A stretch of DNA of 64,000 bases from Reticulitermes speratus. Lineage: Eukaryota > Arthropoda > Insecta > Blattodea > Rhinotermitidae. Position numbers and translations under genes: made by a program. The stretch spans positions 14,736,733 through 14,800,732 of the forward strand of contig JAJKFL010000039.1 in the NCBI GenBank assembly GCA_021186555.1, given 5' to 3'. The notes below the pieces were generated by a model. That model searched no databases. It had not been told where the DNA came from and worked only from the letters and a program-made list of their open reading frames with translations. This document shows, one piece after another, positions 24,441-35,181 of the stretch (position 1 is its first letter; every line of letters begins with the position of its first letter).

Positions 24441-25356
24441 GTGTTAAATGAAACATATCTGTGACGGTGAAAAGGAAATGTTCTTCACCACTGACAGATA
24501 TACACAATACTTGGTACACGAAACTAAGCCAGTTCCATCCATCTCTCACCCCCACTTTATCATCATCATCTTCATACTCATCATCGTCACCACTGCCACC
24601 ATCATCAACATCATTATCATAAAGGTAATTAGGTTAATTTGAGTCCCAAAAATGTAACGGATATTCGATCTCTCATTCCATGCACAAAAATCATTACATT
24701 ACAAAGGACTATGGCAAATCGTGTACTGTATCTCGGAGTATTAATGTGATATTACAACAGATACCACATGTTTAAAAGTTACCGCTATCGACACAGTAGA
24801 CTAAGTAGCATTTTCGGCGTACATGCTGATGTAGTTGAAATTACGACTTCATCTGAGTACATTAGTTAGCTGATATCTTACTTCCCATCTGTTGTTAAAC
24901 AATAGTGTGGAACATTTTTATACATCCGTTCTGACCAGTTTGTGTGTGTGGCAGTATGCGTGTATTCTCTAAAACACCAACCGGGGACACGGAAATTTGA
25001 GCAATTATATCTGCACAAAAAAAGTCAGGTATATTATGGTAGCAATTATTTTTATAATAGTTGTCATTTATCATTTAGTAACAGATATATAGTTCAATGT
25101 CTTCCTTGCTTTAATTACGCCTCTACTTTGCAGCATTTTGTTTCTGAAGGCAAATTGGAATTGCAAATTAAACATTATTACAGAAAGGCTCCATTAGTCG
25201 TCGGAATATACAAAATGCAAACTACTGCGTGCGTTACGCACAGTGCGTGAGTCCCGTTGTCCTCCAGTGTGAATATAATGAGGATGGTTACAATGAACAC
25301 ATTTTGGTTAAATTTAATATTGGTGGTAAGCTCGTAGACCTACTAAAATTTTACAT

Positions 25357-25780
25357 GGTTATGTTTTAGTAATAACAGCACAATGTAAGGCAAGAGTCTA
25401 CGTGATTATGTTTTAGTAATAACAGCACAATGTAAGGCAAGAGTCTACGTGATTATATTTTAGTAATAACAGCACAATGTAAGGCAAGAGTCTACGTGAT
25501 TATGTTTTACTAATAACAGCACAATGTAAGGCAAGAGTCTACGTGATTGTGTTCTAGTAATAACAACACAATGTAAGGCAAGAGTCTACGTGATTATGTT
25601 TTAGTAATAACAGCACAATGTAAGGCAAGAGTCTACGTGATTATGTTTTAGTAATAACAGCACAATGTAAGGCAAGAGTCTACGTGATTATATTTTTGTA
25701 ATAACAGCACAATGTAAGGCAAGAGTCTACGTGATTATATTTTTGTAATAACAGCACAATGTAAGGCAAGAGTCTACGCG
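25357..25780 (+). repeat. 47-bp minisatellite, 9 copies
   Basis: GAGTCTACG recurs at 25394 and then every 47 bases to 25770. The unit contains TTAGTAATAACAGCACAATG then TAAGGCAAGAGTCTACGTGA. The last two or three units share TATATTTTTGTAA in place of TATGTTTTAGTAA, showing local spread of a variant. Confidence 0.97.
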
Positions 25781-26120
25781 ATTCTCCGAGTACATTTTAG
25801 AAACAATTCGATAAATTAATATTAGAGGAACGGAGATAAATTTGTTGTTACTGTAGGAAAAAGTTTTATACTTATAACGACAAAATGTTTATTTCTCTTT
25901 CGTTAGGTAATATCCGTGAAAAGTAAAACCTGGTCTTATAAATACGCTATAGGATTTCAAAAAAATGTAGGTCTGCCTTTGACATGATATTCGGTTCTTA
26001 TGGAGCAGTTTGGTTGAGACCATCAACTGTACAGCTGTAACAGTCACTGCACTTACTGCGCGAAATCATGTTACAACTACCTGTGTAGGTACAGTAAGCC
26101 AAAACACAGATCCATAACAT

Positions 26121-26320
26121 GAAGAGGTATGCGGAAGATAGAAGAAAGAATGGTAGTGGGAAATATCAAGACAAGGAATGTGAAAGAAAGGAAAACTGTA
26201 GGAGGATATAAAAGAAGAGAAGGAAAAGTACGGAAAAATGAAGGAAGAAACAAAGAGGAGAAATTGAAGAGAAAGCGAGAAGAAGGGATTAAAGGCACAA
26301 AAAGAAAATAAACAAACATA
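26121..26320 (+). repeat. Purine-rich tract (about 200 bp)
   Basis: The + strand is dominated by A and G with few pyrimidines (AGAAG, GGAAG, AAAG words), with no fixed unit. Overlapping open frames on both strands (Lys/Arg/Glu-rich on +, Phe/Leu/Ser-rich on minus) come from the skewed composition. Confidence 0.8.
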
Positions 26321-27779
26321 AGTTAACTAATTAGAAAATAGGAAACAACAGCTGAATTTAGACCAGAACAGAAAGCAAGGAATATAGGAATAAGACAATC
26401 AACTGGAAATAAACAAATAAACACGCATCGTGCACATAACAGGAAAGGAAGCAAATTACTTAACCTTGTAAAGCCTACTGGTTACATGATGTACCACCAG
26501 TTTTAACTTTCAAAAATTTACAGTCTGCCCACACTGTATTTATGTGTAATGCATTTATCTCAGAACAAACACCGACTTTTGCCTTATATAACATAAACTG
26601 ATTGGTTCGTATAACAGATGGAAAGTGTTCACTGCGCGGTACGAACTGGGTCTTTAAATGAAACAGTATACACTTCGTCTTTAAAGGGTTAAGACTCTGA
26701 AGAATGTCGGATATAGTATTACGGATATTGGTGACACCATACATAAGTTAGGTCTGGTGTGTGTTAAATCGCAGATGTACCAACGTAGAAAATTTACATT
26801 TGATAATTTGCCATTTATCGTGATTTACAAATTTGTCCAGCATATTGGCCGGACACTGTTGCTCTTATTTAGCCTATTTTATCTTTTCAATCGTACATCA
26901 GTTGTTTAACATTGCATGTTGATCATGTAATTTGAATTCTGCTGCAATATAAAACGGCACTATCGGTGATCTTACTTCTCACAACACAATGTTTGCTCTG
27001 TAGGCCTATTTTCATAGTCGACACCTTCATTCAAACAGAATGAACTAGCCTCGAAAGATACGGAACCACCAGATACAATTAAGTTTCAAAAACTGTTGAG
27101 GGGTATGGGGTGATATAAATGAATTTCGCTGTAGGAGCTTTCACCAAGCAATTGTGAAAAAGCGACAATTACGTGCGTCATTTTCGTCCGTCAGTCTGTC
27201 TGTAGGTAACCACTCGACTCCCACCAGACGCGTGTGTGATAACTTAAATTGTGGACTTTCATTAAAATTTGCTAACATGTTCCTATTTTGGTTAAAATAG
27301 GAGACGCATTCTATGAGGACAAGGCGTGTTTGTAACAGCGTTGGTTACTAACGCTACCAGTGTTCCCGATGCTTCTGTGGTTGGCGTTGCTCTGGGACGT
27401 GACACCGTGTTTACCGTGCTGCATATCCAGAGGAACTAATTTTGTGTTTATTTGCATCAAAATTTTGCATTCAGGACGATAGATTGGGTTTCGTATTTCC
27501 TAAACGAGGAGCAGTAAGACAACGGCGAGAATAAGAAACTGCCTTCTTACGGAGAACATGGTACAAATAAAAAAAAATTTCCTACCGTACTGTACCGTGA
27601 TACGTGAATTTGAAAAATAATTCAGGAGGAAACATTTTTACTGCACAGTACATTTATCATGCTTCGTTGTTTGATGAAGGTTTTAAAATCCGTACAGTTT
27701 TTGGAACCAGACAAAGATGTCTCCTGTGTCATGTTATTGTAAAATTACCCTTCTTTCTTACAAGAATGTACTAACTAAC

Positions 27780-28085
27780 TCCATGGAGCAGAGTCCTTCT
27801 TGAGAAGCTAACAGGTCCTCAGCTAGTCAAGAAATTCCCTGCGTTTTATGGAACTCGAAGGTTCATTACCGCATTCACAAGAGCCCGTCACCTGTCCATA
27901 TCCTGAGCCATATCAATCCAGTCCACGTCCTCCCATCCCACTTCTTGAAGATGCATTTTAATATTATCGTCCCATCTACGCCTGGGTCTTCCAAGTGGTC
28001 TCCCTCCCTCAGGTCTCCGCACCAAAATCCTGTATGCACCTCTCCCCTCCCCATACGTGCTACATGCCCCGCACACAGGTGGATA
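27780..28085 (-). pseudogene. LINE open reading frame C-terminal tail, fragment
   Basis: The minus strand reads [20 protein letters not shown] then [20 protein letters not shown] and IDMAQDMDR. This is the characteristic end of a non-LTR retrotransposon ORF2 in insects ([14 protein letters not shown]...VGWGDVDWIDLAQDR type). Downstream sequence (27780-27890) is probably its 3' region. The reverse transcriptase and endonuclease are absent. The fragment lies 250 bp upstream of Iroquois exon 2 and is antisense to it. Confidence 0.75.
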
Positions 28086-28330
28086 AAATTTCAGCACAAA
28101 TACCTTATTGTACGTATTTTAACGCTGAAACAGCACACAATTGATACGTTTCTCACACTTGAATTATTTCACATCATGAACCCCAATACATGGAAGCTAT
28201 TTACGCATTTGAATAAGTAGTATTTTCAGCATGCATAGGCCTGATCTTGACTAAAGTACATTTTGTACACTGCTGTTGTGTAAATCTCACTGTAGAAGAT
28301 TCTTGAGACACGCTGTATTTACATTGACAG

Positions 28331-28693
28331 TTACTGGTGGCCGGACAGCCCACAACAGCTACATCTCCGCCTCTTGGTGCGGGTGCGAGTTCAGGGGGCG
28401 GTGTGACAGCTGGGGCAGTGTCCCCGGGGAGTGGCGGCGGCGCGACAGGTAACGGTGCACCGCCCCCCGCGAGCGCTACATCGTGTTGTGAGAACGGACG
28501 GCCCATCATGACCGACCCGGTATCGGGCCAGACCGTCTGCTCCTGCCAGTACGACTCGGCGAGGCTTGCCCTGTCATCTTACCCCCGGCTCTCCACGTCG
28601 GGGGTTGGCGTCTACGGCACCCCCTACCCGTCCACTGACCAGAACCCTTACCCCAGTATCGGTGTCGATAGCTCAGCATTCTACTCCCCGTTG
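28331..28693 (+). CDS. mirr: Iroquois-family homeobox gene, second coding exon (121 codons)
   Basis: The exon is read in phase 0 from an AG acceptor at 28330 to TTG|GTGAGT at 28694. It supplies residues 17-137 of the protein. Residues 17-67 are low-complexity Gly/Ala/Ser/Pro/Thr. Residues 68-137 are the block that precedes the homeodomain in Iroquois proteins, recognisable by CCENGRPIMTDPVSGQTVCS, by QYDSARLALSSYPRLS, and by YPSTDQNPYPSIGVDSSAFY ending in SPL. The TALE homeodomain and the C-terminal Iro box should lie in later exons; I could not find them before 64000. The exon is GC-rich within AT-rich introns, typical of a conserved coding exon. It reads open into the intron, but the extension is a (TTA)n microsatellite and is not coding. 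The family is certain; the mirror versus araucan/caupolican choice is not. Confidence 0.95.
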
Positions 28694-28696
28694 GTG

Positions 28697-28697
<1 letters not shown>

Positions 28698-28737
<40 letters not shown>

Positions 28738-28762
28738 TACTACTAGTACTACTACTACCACT
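28698..28762 (+). repeat. (TTA)n/(CTA)n microsatellite next to the splice donor
   Basis: Starts five bases after the exon 2 donor (GTGAGT). It extends the Iroquois frame artificially into poly-Ile/Thr, which is not coding. Confidence 0.95.
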
Positions 28763-28816
28763 ATATACTTCTCACAGTTTACAGTCATATGTAACTAGAG
28801 TAATTTTTTTATTTTA

Positions 28817-28862
28817 TTTAGGCAACAAGTTTCGGCATGACAAAAGCCATCATCAGGCCTTT
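28817..28862 (-). ncRNA. Hammerhead-ribozyme-like motif, intact core (minus)
   Basis: On the minus strand: AGGC, CUGAUGA (28850-28856), extra U, GGC...GCC as a shortened stem II, GAAAC (28829-28833), UU, GUU, then GCCU. Stem I AGGC/GCCU has four pairs. Stem II is weaker than in the plus copy. Core residues are all present. Confidence 0.5.
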
Positions 28863-28898
28863 TCTTTTAAGAACTGTTAGTAAAAACTTTAACTACAA

Positions 28899-28943
28899 TT
28901 AGGCCTGATGATGGCTTATGTGAAGCCGAAACTTGTTGCCTAA
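28899..28943 (+). ncRNA. Hammerhead-ribozyme-like motif, best-paired copy (sense in intron 2)
   Basis: Stem I TTAGGC (28899-28904) pairs perfectly with GCCTAA (28938-28943). CTGATGA is at 28905-28911 and an extra T at 28912. Stem II GGCTT/AAGCC (28913-28917 with 28923-28927) has loop ATGTG. GAAAC is at 28928-28932, a two-base loop follows, and GTT at 28935-28937 gives predicted cleavage after 28937. Stem I differs from that at 13616 (ACCC/GGGT) yet pairs, which is the covariation expected of a structured RNA. It lies 206 bases into intron 2. Confidence 0.7.
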
Positions 28944-29061
28944 ATAAATTAAAAAAATAACTTCAGTTGTGTATGACTGCGTACTGTGAGAAATATATAC
29001 TTTATCGATAACACAACAGGCTAAATCATCTTAAGATTACTACCACTATTACTATCACTAT

Positions 29062-29225
29062 TATTAGGCAGTTAGCCTCCGGCTTCTCACCGTGGACACC
29101 CGGGTTCAGTCCCAGAGTAGGCTATTCAGTGTGGAAATTTCGGTGGACAAGTTGGCACTGAGGCAGACTTTCTCAGAGTACTTCAGTTTTCCCTTTACAC
29201 GATAATCTATCAGTGATCCACATTC
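29062..29225 (+). mobile_element. tRNA-derived SINE, family D, diverged + copy
   Basis: Contains a head-like GGCTTCTCACCGTGGACACC and a B-box-like GGGTTCAGTCCC. It then has ATTTCGGTGGACAAG and TCTCAGAGTACTTCAGTTTT, matching in order the minus-strand copy at 32655-32924. Confidence 0.7.
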
Positions 29226-32158
29226 GTGTTCATTTATCTACCATAAAAGCTATATAGTCTTATTTCTTGTTACTCGTAGATGCTGACACTGCAGCTACAT
29301 TTTCTACTAAAAATAGGGCTATTAGCATTGCTGTTACTAGCAGGCATTGCTACAGTTTGCTAAGAGGATCTGAAAACTGAATTAATAATCCCGTGTTACA
29401 TACTTTTCAAGACATTAGATAGGAGTTTCCATAAAAAGGGCATCTAGAGCGCGTTCTCTATACTGCTCTCCCTTGAGGCAAGTACGCTTTGTGGGTTGGT
29501 CCGTCTTGTAGAGAGGACCATCCGACTCTTCCTTAGGTCACCTTCGCACTCGCAGGGAAATATGCCCCATAAGAAATACATGGACATAAAAGACAGAGCT
29601 AGTTATATTGCATATACGACACCTCCATACCAATCACATGGGGCCGACAGCGAAGTTGTTTCTTAACAGTAACGCGGCCAGATAATTATGCATAAGAGAA
29701 ACACGAGGCCATCTGTGCAGTAGAATGATAAACATCGGCAAATCATCTGATCGAATTTTCTGGATTGCCTCAAAATACGGGTATACTGTCACATTAATGT
29801 CTGTTTTAAACACAGTATAGGCCTACATGTAATTTTAGTCTTAAAAGGAATTCTGAAAGTTTGTAAAGTCTAGAAGTTGTTTTGGCTTTAAGCAACAAGT
29901 GACAGTGGGTTATTCATATAATTTGCGGCACATGACAAGCATATCTACGGGTCTCGATGACGTGGAAAGCAAGCTTCAATCTGCGACAGGACGAGCGGAG
30001 AAAATCTCAGCAAGTCCGGTGTGTATGTATGTGTGGGACAAAGGTAATCTGGATAAACAAATTGCACATTGGTGTGAGGCAGTGTTACGTTGGCGCCATT
30101 AATGTGTAAAAACAATTCAGTGCTTACAAACTTCAACACAAATTGTACACGCTGGTACAATAAATTTTCCTTCATGAACTATTCATGATTTGGGCATAAT
30201 TTTCCATTCCTAAAACATTCGTATGCAGCTGAGATGATATTTCCACCCTTTCTTCCCGCGTCCAGAATCTCTTCGACCCAGAGCCTTTTTAGTAGCGTTG
30301 TTTTTAATCCATTCATGTGTTTTACCCAGATATTTTGGCAGTCTCCAGTTTCATTGATAAGCCTACTAAGAGGAACACCAAGCTTTTTCTGATGTCTACA
30401 TCCCGTTGCTGACATAGCCTTGTAATTTATACTATAGACCACATAAACTACATTGTTGCTGCGTCCAGTCATTCGATTTCACCTTTTTTCCATATCACCA
30501 CATGCGTAACTTGGAGAGGGGTAAGACGGGACAAATGCCCCCCCCCCCCCCAATATTTTTTGTACCTAAGAATAGTTCTTTTTGGCTAATGAGTTGAAGA
30601 AGGGGAAATAAACAAATTGGGGTGGGTATTGGGGAAAGGGGTGTATATATATTAAGGACTGGTTCAAACCAATTTTCCTCCTCTTTCTAACTTGACTCCT
30701 TGACTCGACTTCTAATATCCATGGTCGATTTTGTCCTTTCTGTGTTATTAGTCAAGTTACGCCTATGCTGATCATTAATGTACTTCAATTCGATTTTCCT
30801 GTAATTTTACATATTCTTGTTTCTATACGTCACAACTTCCATTCACCTCAATTTCTCGCAACAAAAGAATTTATTTTAAAGTACGATTTTAATTAATTTC
30901 CGTACACATGTGAAACAACAAGTTCCATACACAACATAGCCTATATTTTGCGATGCCATGAGAATAAAACAAGGTAGGTAGAGACAAGCCAGTTGCAGTC
31001 TGGTGGTCAACACACATTATGGGTTTTAATTTTGAACACAATTCTTCGTATTAATCACAGTGGGTAATAACAAAATGAATTGTAAATAAATGAGATTCGA
31101 GAGTCTGGATTGAATCCATGTGCCTCAGTATACGGGAAAAGTGGCGGGTTTTTGGGAACACTATAATGAACTTTCGGGATCCATAAAAAGAGGAATTTGT
31201 TGAGTAACTGAGGATCGTTTGGCTTTTGAGGAAGGAATCCTCTCCAAGGAGTTGGTTCACTAAATATTTATGAAGTATAGCGGAAAACCTTATACTGTTA
31301 AAGCAAGCTGTAGTTGATAGGCGGGTTCTGTAAGTTACGAAGTGTCGTTTGTAAGGTAAATAAAACCGAATAAGATAAATACAGTATACTTAAGAATACT
31401 CCTGATCTGTGTGTCAGTTTAATCGACATACCTAAAGGCCGTTTTTCCTCCTAGGTCCGACCAATATCTCGTATCGTTTTCCGGGTCTTTGTTACTTATA
31501 GCTGACGACATACAGAATTTAAATTTTTAGTTCGCCTTTCTGTTGGCAGCATAGGGAACATCGAGGGTCAAGTTACACTTTGTGCTAACACGGGAGCGAC
31601 AAGGACGCTAATTACTGTAGCGGGTTCTTACATTACGGATGTGCGGAGGGGGAGATGGAACTAATTATGCTACAGGCTTGCGGATGTTATGTGTAAGTTT
31701 TTAGGTGTGGCGGATGGTCTGTTTCAAGTAGAAATTCATCAGTGTAATTAATGTACAAAATTTAGTGGCTAATTTACAATTACATCAACAATTAAGAAGG
31801 CTGCAGTTGTTTAAAGAACAGAACGCCGAGAAGAATACTGAAATATACGAGAAAGAAGTAAATGGAGGAATGTGCGTCTCTGGTTCCAATGATGGACTCT
31901 TGCGAGAAGGGTAATTAACTTGAACAGTTGATTAGTAGATGAGCCACCATTCAGCTTCTCAAGAAAGTTTCTGTTCCAAAGACTTATAACTAACAAGTTC
32001 TGTGGTGCAGCAGAATTTTCCAAAAGCAGATACTTTCCCACTCTCAAAATATTTCTACTTTTATTGAACACAAATTTTTGATACCGTGTTTTCAAAAGTC
32101 GGCTATTATACCGTGTTTAGAGTTATTTAGTTCTAGCCTTCAAACTGTTATTATACAA

Positions 32159-32412
32159 CTTTACTTTTTGTTCACCGTGCATTATGGTAATAGGAATCAC
32201 TAGTCTACCAACAACTGCACTATTAAAATAAATTGTCACTCAATGGTACCCTACATATATATAATACATATATACATATACATATATACATATAAATATA
32301 TATATATATATATAGATACTCCTGATGATGGTCATGTAGTGACCGAAACATATGTAGGGTACCACTGAGTGACAATTTATTTTAATAGTGCAGTTGTTGG
32401 TAGACGAGTGAT
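32159..32412 (-). mobile_element. Palindromic insertion (254 bp) with 13-bp target-site duplication
   Basis: TGTTATTATACAA occurs exactly at 32146-32158 and 32413-32425. The tail is on the left: 32159-32194 read on the minus strand contains AATGCACGGTGAAC, the same tail as in the elements at 8144 and 59291. Arms are 32195-32259 and about 32350-32412 (CTACCAACAACTGCAC and complement). An (AT)n stretch occupies the apex and replaces the ribozyme core of the left arm; the right arm keeps an intact one. Confidence 0.85.
32317..32361 (+). ncRNA. Hammerhead-ribozyme-like motif, intact core (sense in intron 2)
   Basis: Stem I TACTC (32317-32321) pairs with GGGTA (32357-32361) with one U-G wobble. 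CTGATGA is at 32322-32328 and an extra T at 32329. Stem II GGTCA/TGACC (32330-32334 with 32340-32344) has loop TGTAG. GAAAC is at 32345-32349, loop ATAT follows, and GTA is at 32354-32356 with predicted cleavage after it. Stem II differs in sequence from the other copies (GGCTT/AAGCC) but keeps all five pairs, a compensatory change. Confidence 0.68.
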
Positions 32413-32654
32413 TGTTATTATACAATCTATTTCAATGCTGTTCAATTGCCTACATCTTGCCCCCCTCCCCAAATTCTCTCTGTTCGAGGGGTTTTTACAA
32501 CTAAACTTATATAGGCCTACAAGGGGTCCAGCACGGAGAGATGTGTATTTAGAGCGTACGGAGTGACAGTCGCTTTATTGAATTATGTTATTCACTCTGA
32601 CGGAACTTTGTGACAAGCCAGGAAATGGGCAAGTTTGAAGTCACAAGCGTAGAT

Positions 32655-32924
32655 TTTTTTTTGTCTGTTACGGGCCCCGCAGCAAATGCTACGGACGCAC
32701 AGCAGCCTTGAGGCTTATTGTGCAACCCTGTGATGAAGATGATCTGTTCGTTCGTTTGTCCTTATAATGGAGCATCGGTGGAATGAAATTGACATGGGAA
32801 AACTGAAGTACTCAGAGAAACACCTGTCCCAATGTCACTTCGTCCACCAAAAATCCCACATGGTCCGAACCCGGGCCTCCGCGGTGAGAGGCCGGCTACT
32901 AACCGCCTGAGCCATGGCCCGACC
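32655..32924 (-). mobile_element. tRNA-derived SINE, family D, with 13-bp target-site duplication
   Basis: CACAAGCGTAGAT is exact at 32642-32654 and 32925-32937. On the minus strand the element starts GGGTCGGGCCATGGCTCAGG (A-box region), has a B-box-like CCCGGGTTCGGACCATG, and ends in poly-A (poly-T at 32655 onward on +). The open frame over it is incidental. Confidence 0.88.
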
Positions 32925-33934
32925 CACAAGCGTAGATCAGACGCTAACATGAAAACGAACCGTAAACAAATGTGTTGTTATGTGGAGTGAAATCCACTTT
33001 GCTTCAGGAAAGTATCCAGTGGAGGATCTGGGTAAGTGGGCCTATATTCTACATGTTAATTGAATTTAATAAATTAATGTTACTGGATTCAGAAATTTGT
33101 CATTTTTTCCTAATAAGAACACGTCAATATAGCCCAGGGTTGACGTCTGTGACATGCCTGTGACAGAAGGCTTCCGTTGATAAACGAAGAACGAAGCTTG
33201 CTTTGTTACCCTGCTATCCACAAGGAAGTTTCTTAGAGGAATTCTATTATTTACAAATTTGTCATGTCACCTGTCAAGCTACGGTTGCCTCAGGCGAACC
33301 TAACATTCAAAAGTTGAATGTAACAAACGAAATGCGAATGTAATTTAAGTTACATTTTAGCTGCAGAACAGGCCAATTAGGAAACATTCAACACCAATTT
33401 TTCTTTGCCAGCTTATGAATATAATCAAATAAAAACTGATATAAAGTAATGTTGTGTTCACCTGTTTCCAACCTCAGAGTAGTACAGACGTATCTTCGTA
33501 TGTCCTCCACAATATGTTAAGGAGTCATGCTTGACTGGTTCAGTTCTATTTTATAAACATAATATTGAAAATTTCACCTCAGAGTTCATTGGTTTTGAAT
33601 ATTTGAAGTATTATGCTTATCTAATTAACATTTAAAAAATGTGTTCCTCAGATACAGGGAAAAAAAAAAAACATTTGAGTCTCCATTATGAAAGCAAATT
33701 GGTTGGACTTGATTTTGAAATTCATCACTGTTATAGAAGCACATGAAACTATAACTGCAGCGTGAATGGACAAAATGCAGACGTTTAGTGATAATGTGCA
33801 GTGACAATGTGCATAGACAATACGTATTAATGTGCTTTAAAGGCAGGGTGAGCAACTACTATATACACATAGACATCTATTGACGCAAAGTTAAACCCAT
33901 CAACTGTTATCACGCAGCACATAAAAAGCAGTCC

Positions 33935-34110
33935 CATACAGGCCTAGGAAGGCCCTTAGGGCTCCAGGAGGTCGAGGCTCCCAGGTTTTTAGACAATCGG
34001 CACATGAAGGTGGTAAGGTTGTCAGCCCTACGCACCGGCCACCTTTACCCCCTCAGGAAAGATTCCCGGTACTCATTTCTGTTAGAGGCTGAGTCGACCC
34101 CAGGGCCATA
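33935..34110 (-). mobile_element. SINE family C fragment (minus)
   Basis: Shares CCCTTAGGG.TCCAGGAGG, AGACAATCGGCACATGAAGG and TGGTAAGGTT with the + copy at 43374-43655 and the truncated copy at the window end. The tRNA head is missing. Confidence 0.75.
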
Positions 34111-35181
34111 GTGCGACCGAAACGAATATGTCAGTGAAAAATATCACACAGCACTTATATTGCTAAATATAGATCGAAACAAATGAAAGTTGTACAATTC
34201 AATGAGGCAGGGCTTAAATTTTATGTTGCGTGACAATTAATATAACGATAAACCATTTTGCAGAAACTGATTCAAGTAACATGTATAGTCGATGATCAGA
34301 ATTACTCGTTAATTTATCAGAGAAGTTTCAGTGCCAAACAACTTAAGTTACGACGTTTAATATAAATTATTTGAGGAATTTCAGAGCGGTGGCAGGGGCT
34401 ATAGAAAGAAGGTGTTATTTCCAGGTCATTTTAATGTTTTAAACATAATCTTTTTCTAAAAGTATAATTGTTACTTTTAAAATATAGACCTCCTGTACGG
34501 AGTGAATTCGAAACCACAACACATGCCCTTCTTTGTGTCTTTCTCACTCTTTACCTTCAAGCTACATTACATTATGTAGTACAAAACTTCCAATTATCCA
34601 ATTAGGAATGCTCTGACATATGCGTACGCTTAACGTGTGCATTCATTTCGCATTGGTCATACGAATGTTTTTACACCACCAGTTGCTCGAAACGTGATGA
34701 CGTATGGAATGCACAGTGGCGAACGCCTAGGTGGCGACGAGACAGAGTATGTCCTGGAGGAAGAAGCGATGTCAGACAAAACCACCCTGAAACTGATACA
34801 AGACACGAAATATTAGCATGTCCCATGGCAATGGCGTTTGCTTCTCTAAAAAAAAATAAGCTGGTTTTATTTAATTTGTTGCCGAGCGACACCTGTTCTT
34901 ATGGGTTCTGTCGCAAGACCACATTTTATTACACCGCCCTTATGTCTCCTTTCTTGTTTGTATTTTTTTAAAGACGCTGTCACAAGCTAATAATTTGATG
35001 ATAGTGTATTGGAAGGATATGAAGAAGGCTGTCGTTACCTGTGTTAATACATCAACCAAGGATTCCGAAAGGACTGAACAAAATCAAGGAAAACTTTAGT
35101 CAGGATAATCGGTTTCCCAGCTGAGAGTCGAGTCGACACTCTGTATGGTAAGCCAGAGTCACTGCACCAACTTCATGGACT

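Larger units (their letters stand above)
9844..28330 (+). other. Intron 1 of the Iroquois gene (about 18.5 kb)
   Basis: Bounded by GTAAGC at 9844 and an AG at 28329-28330, phase 0. The acceptor tract (TTTACATTGACAG) is only weakly pyrimidine-rich. Contents include a 157-bp-arm palindrome with two hammerhead motifs (13405-13731), a triplicated 39-mer (14177-14293), a 56-bp minisatellite (15255-16210), two hAT-type elements (16935-17281 and 17848-18092), further palindromic insertions, a second copy of the dispersed 520-bp repeat (21255-21769), a 47-bp minisatellite, a purine-rich tract and a LINE tail. I see nothing specific in about 9850-11600, 11850-13390, 18110-19100, 20050-21250, 21780-22900, 23230-24190, 24650-25340 and 25790-26100. 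Confidence 0.85.
28762..29003 (+). mobile_element. Palindromic insertion with two hammerhead motifs beside exon 2
   Basis: Left arm about 28762-28860 and right arm about 28901-29003 are reverse complements with scattered differences (CTTCTCACAG..CAGTCATATG against GTATGACTG..CTGTGAGAA). A 40-base spacer lies at 28861-28900. A minus-strand hammerhead core lies in the left arm and a plus-strand one in the right. The element lies about 70 bases past the Iroquois exon 2 donor. Confidence 0.8.

Noticed and set aside
28694..28798. Continuation of the Iroquois exon frame past 28693
   Set aside because: A consensus donor GTGAGT at 28694 and an immediate (TTA)n microsatellite show this is intron. The predicted Ile/Thr run is not in Iroquois proteins.
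34118..34135. GACCGAAACGAATATG as another hammerhead
   Set aside because: No CUGANGA upstream at the right spacing; it adjoins a SINE family C fragment.
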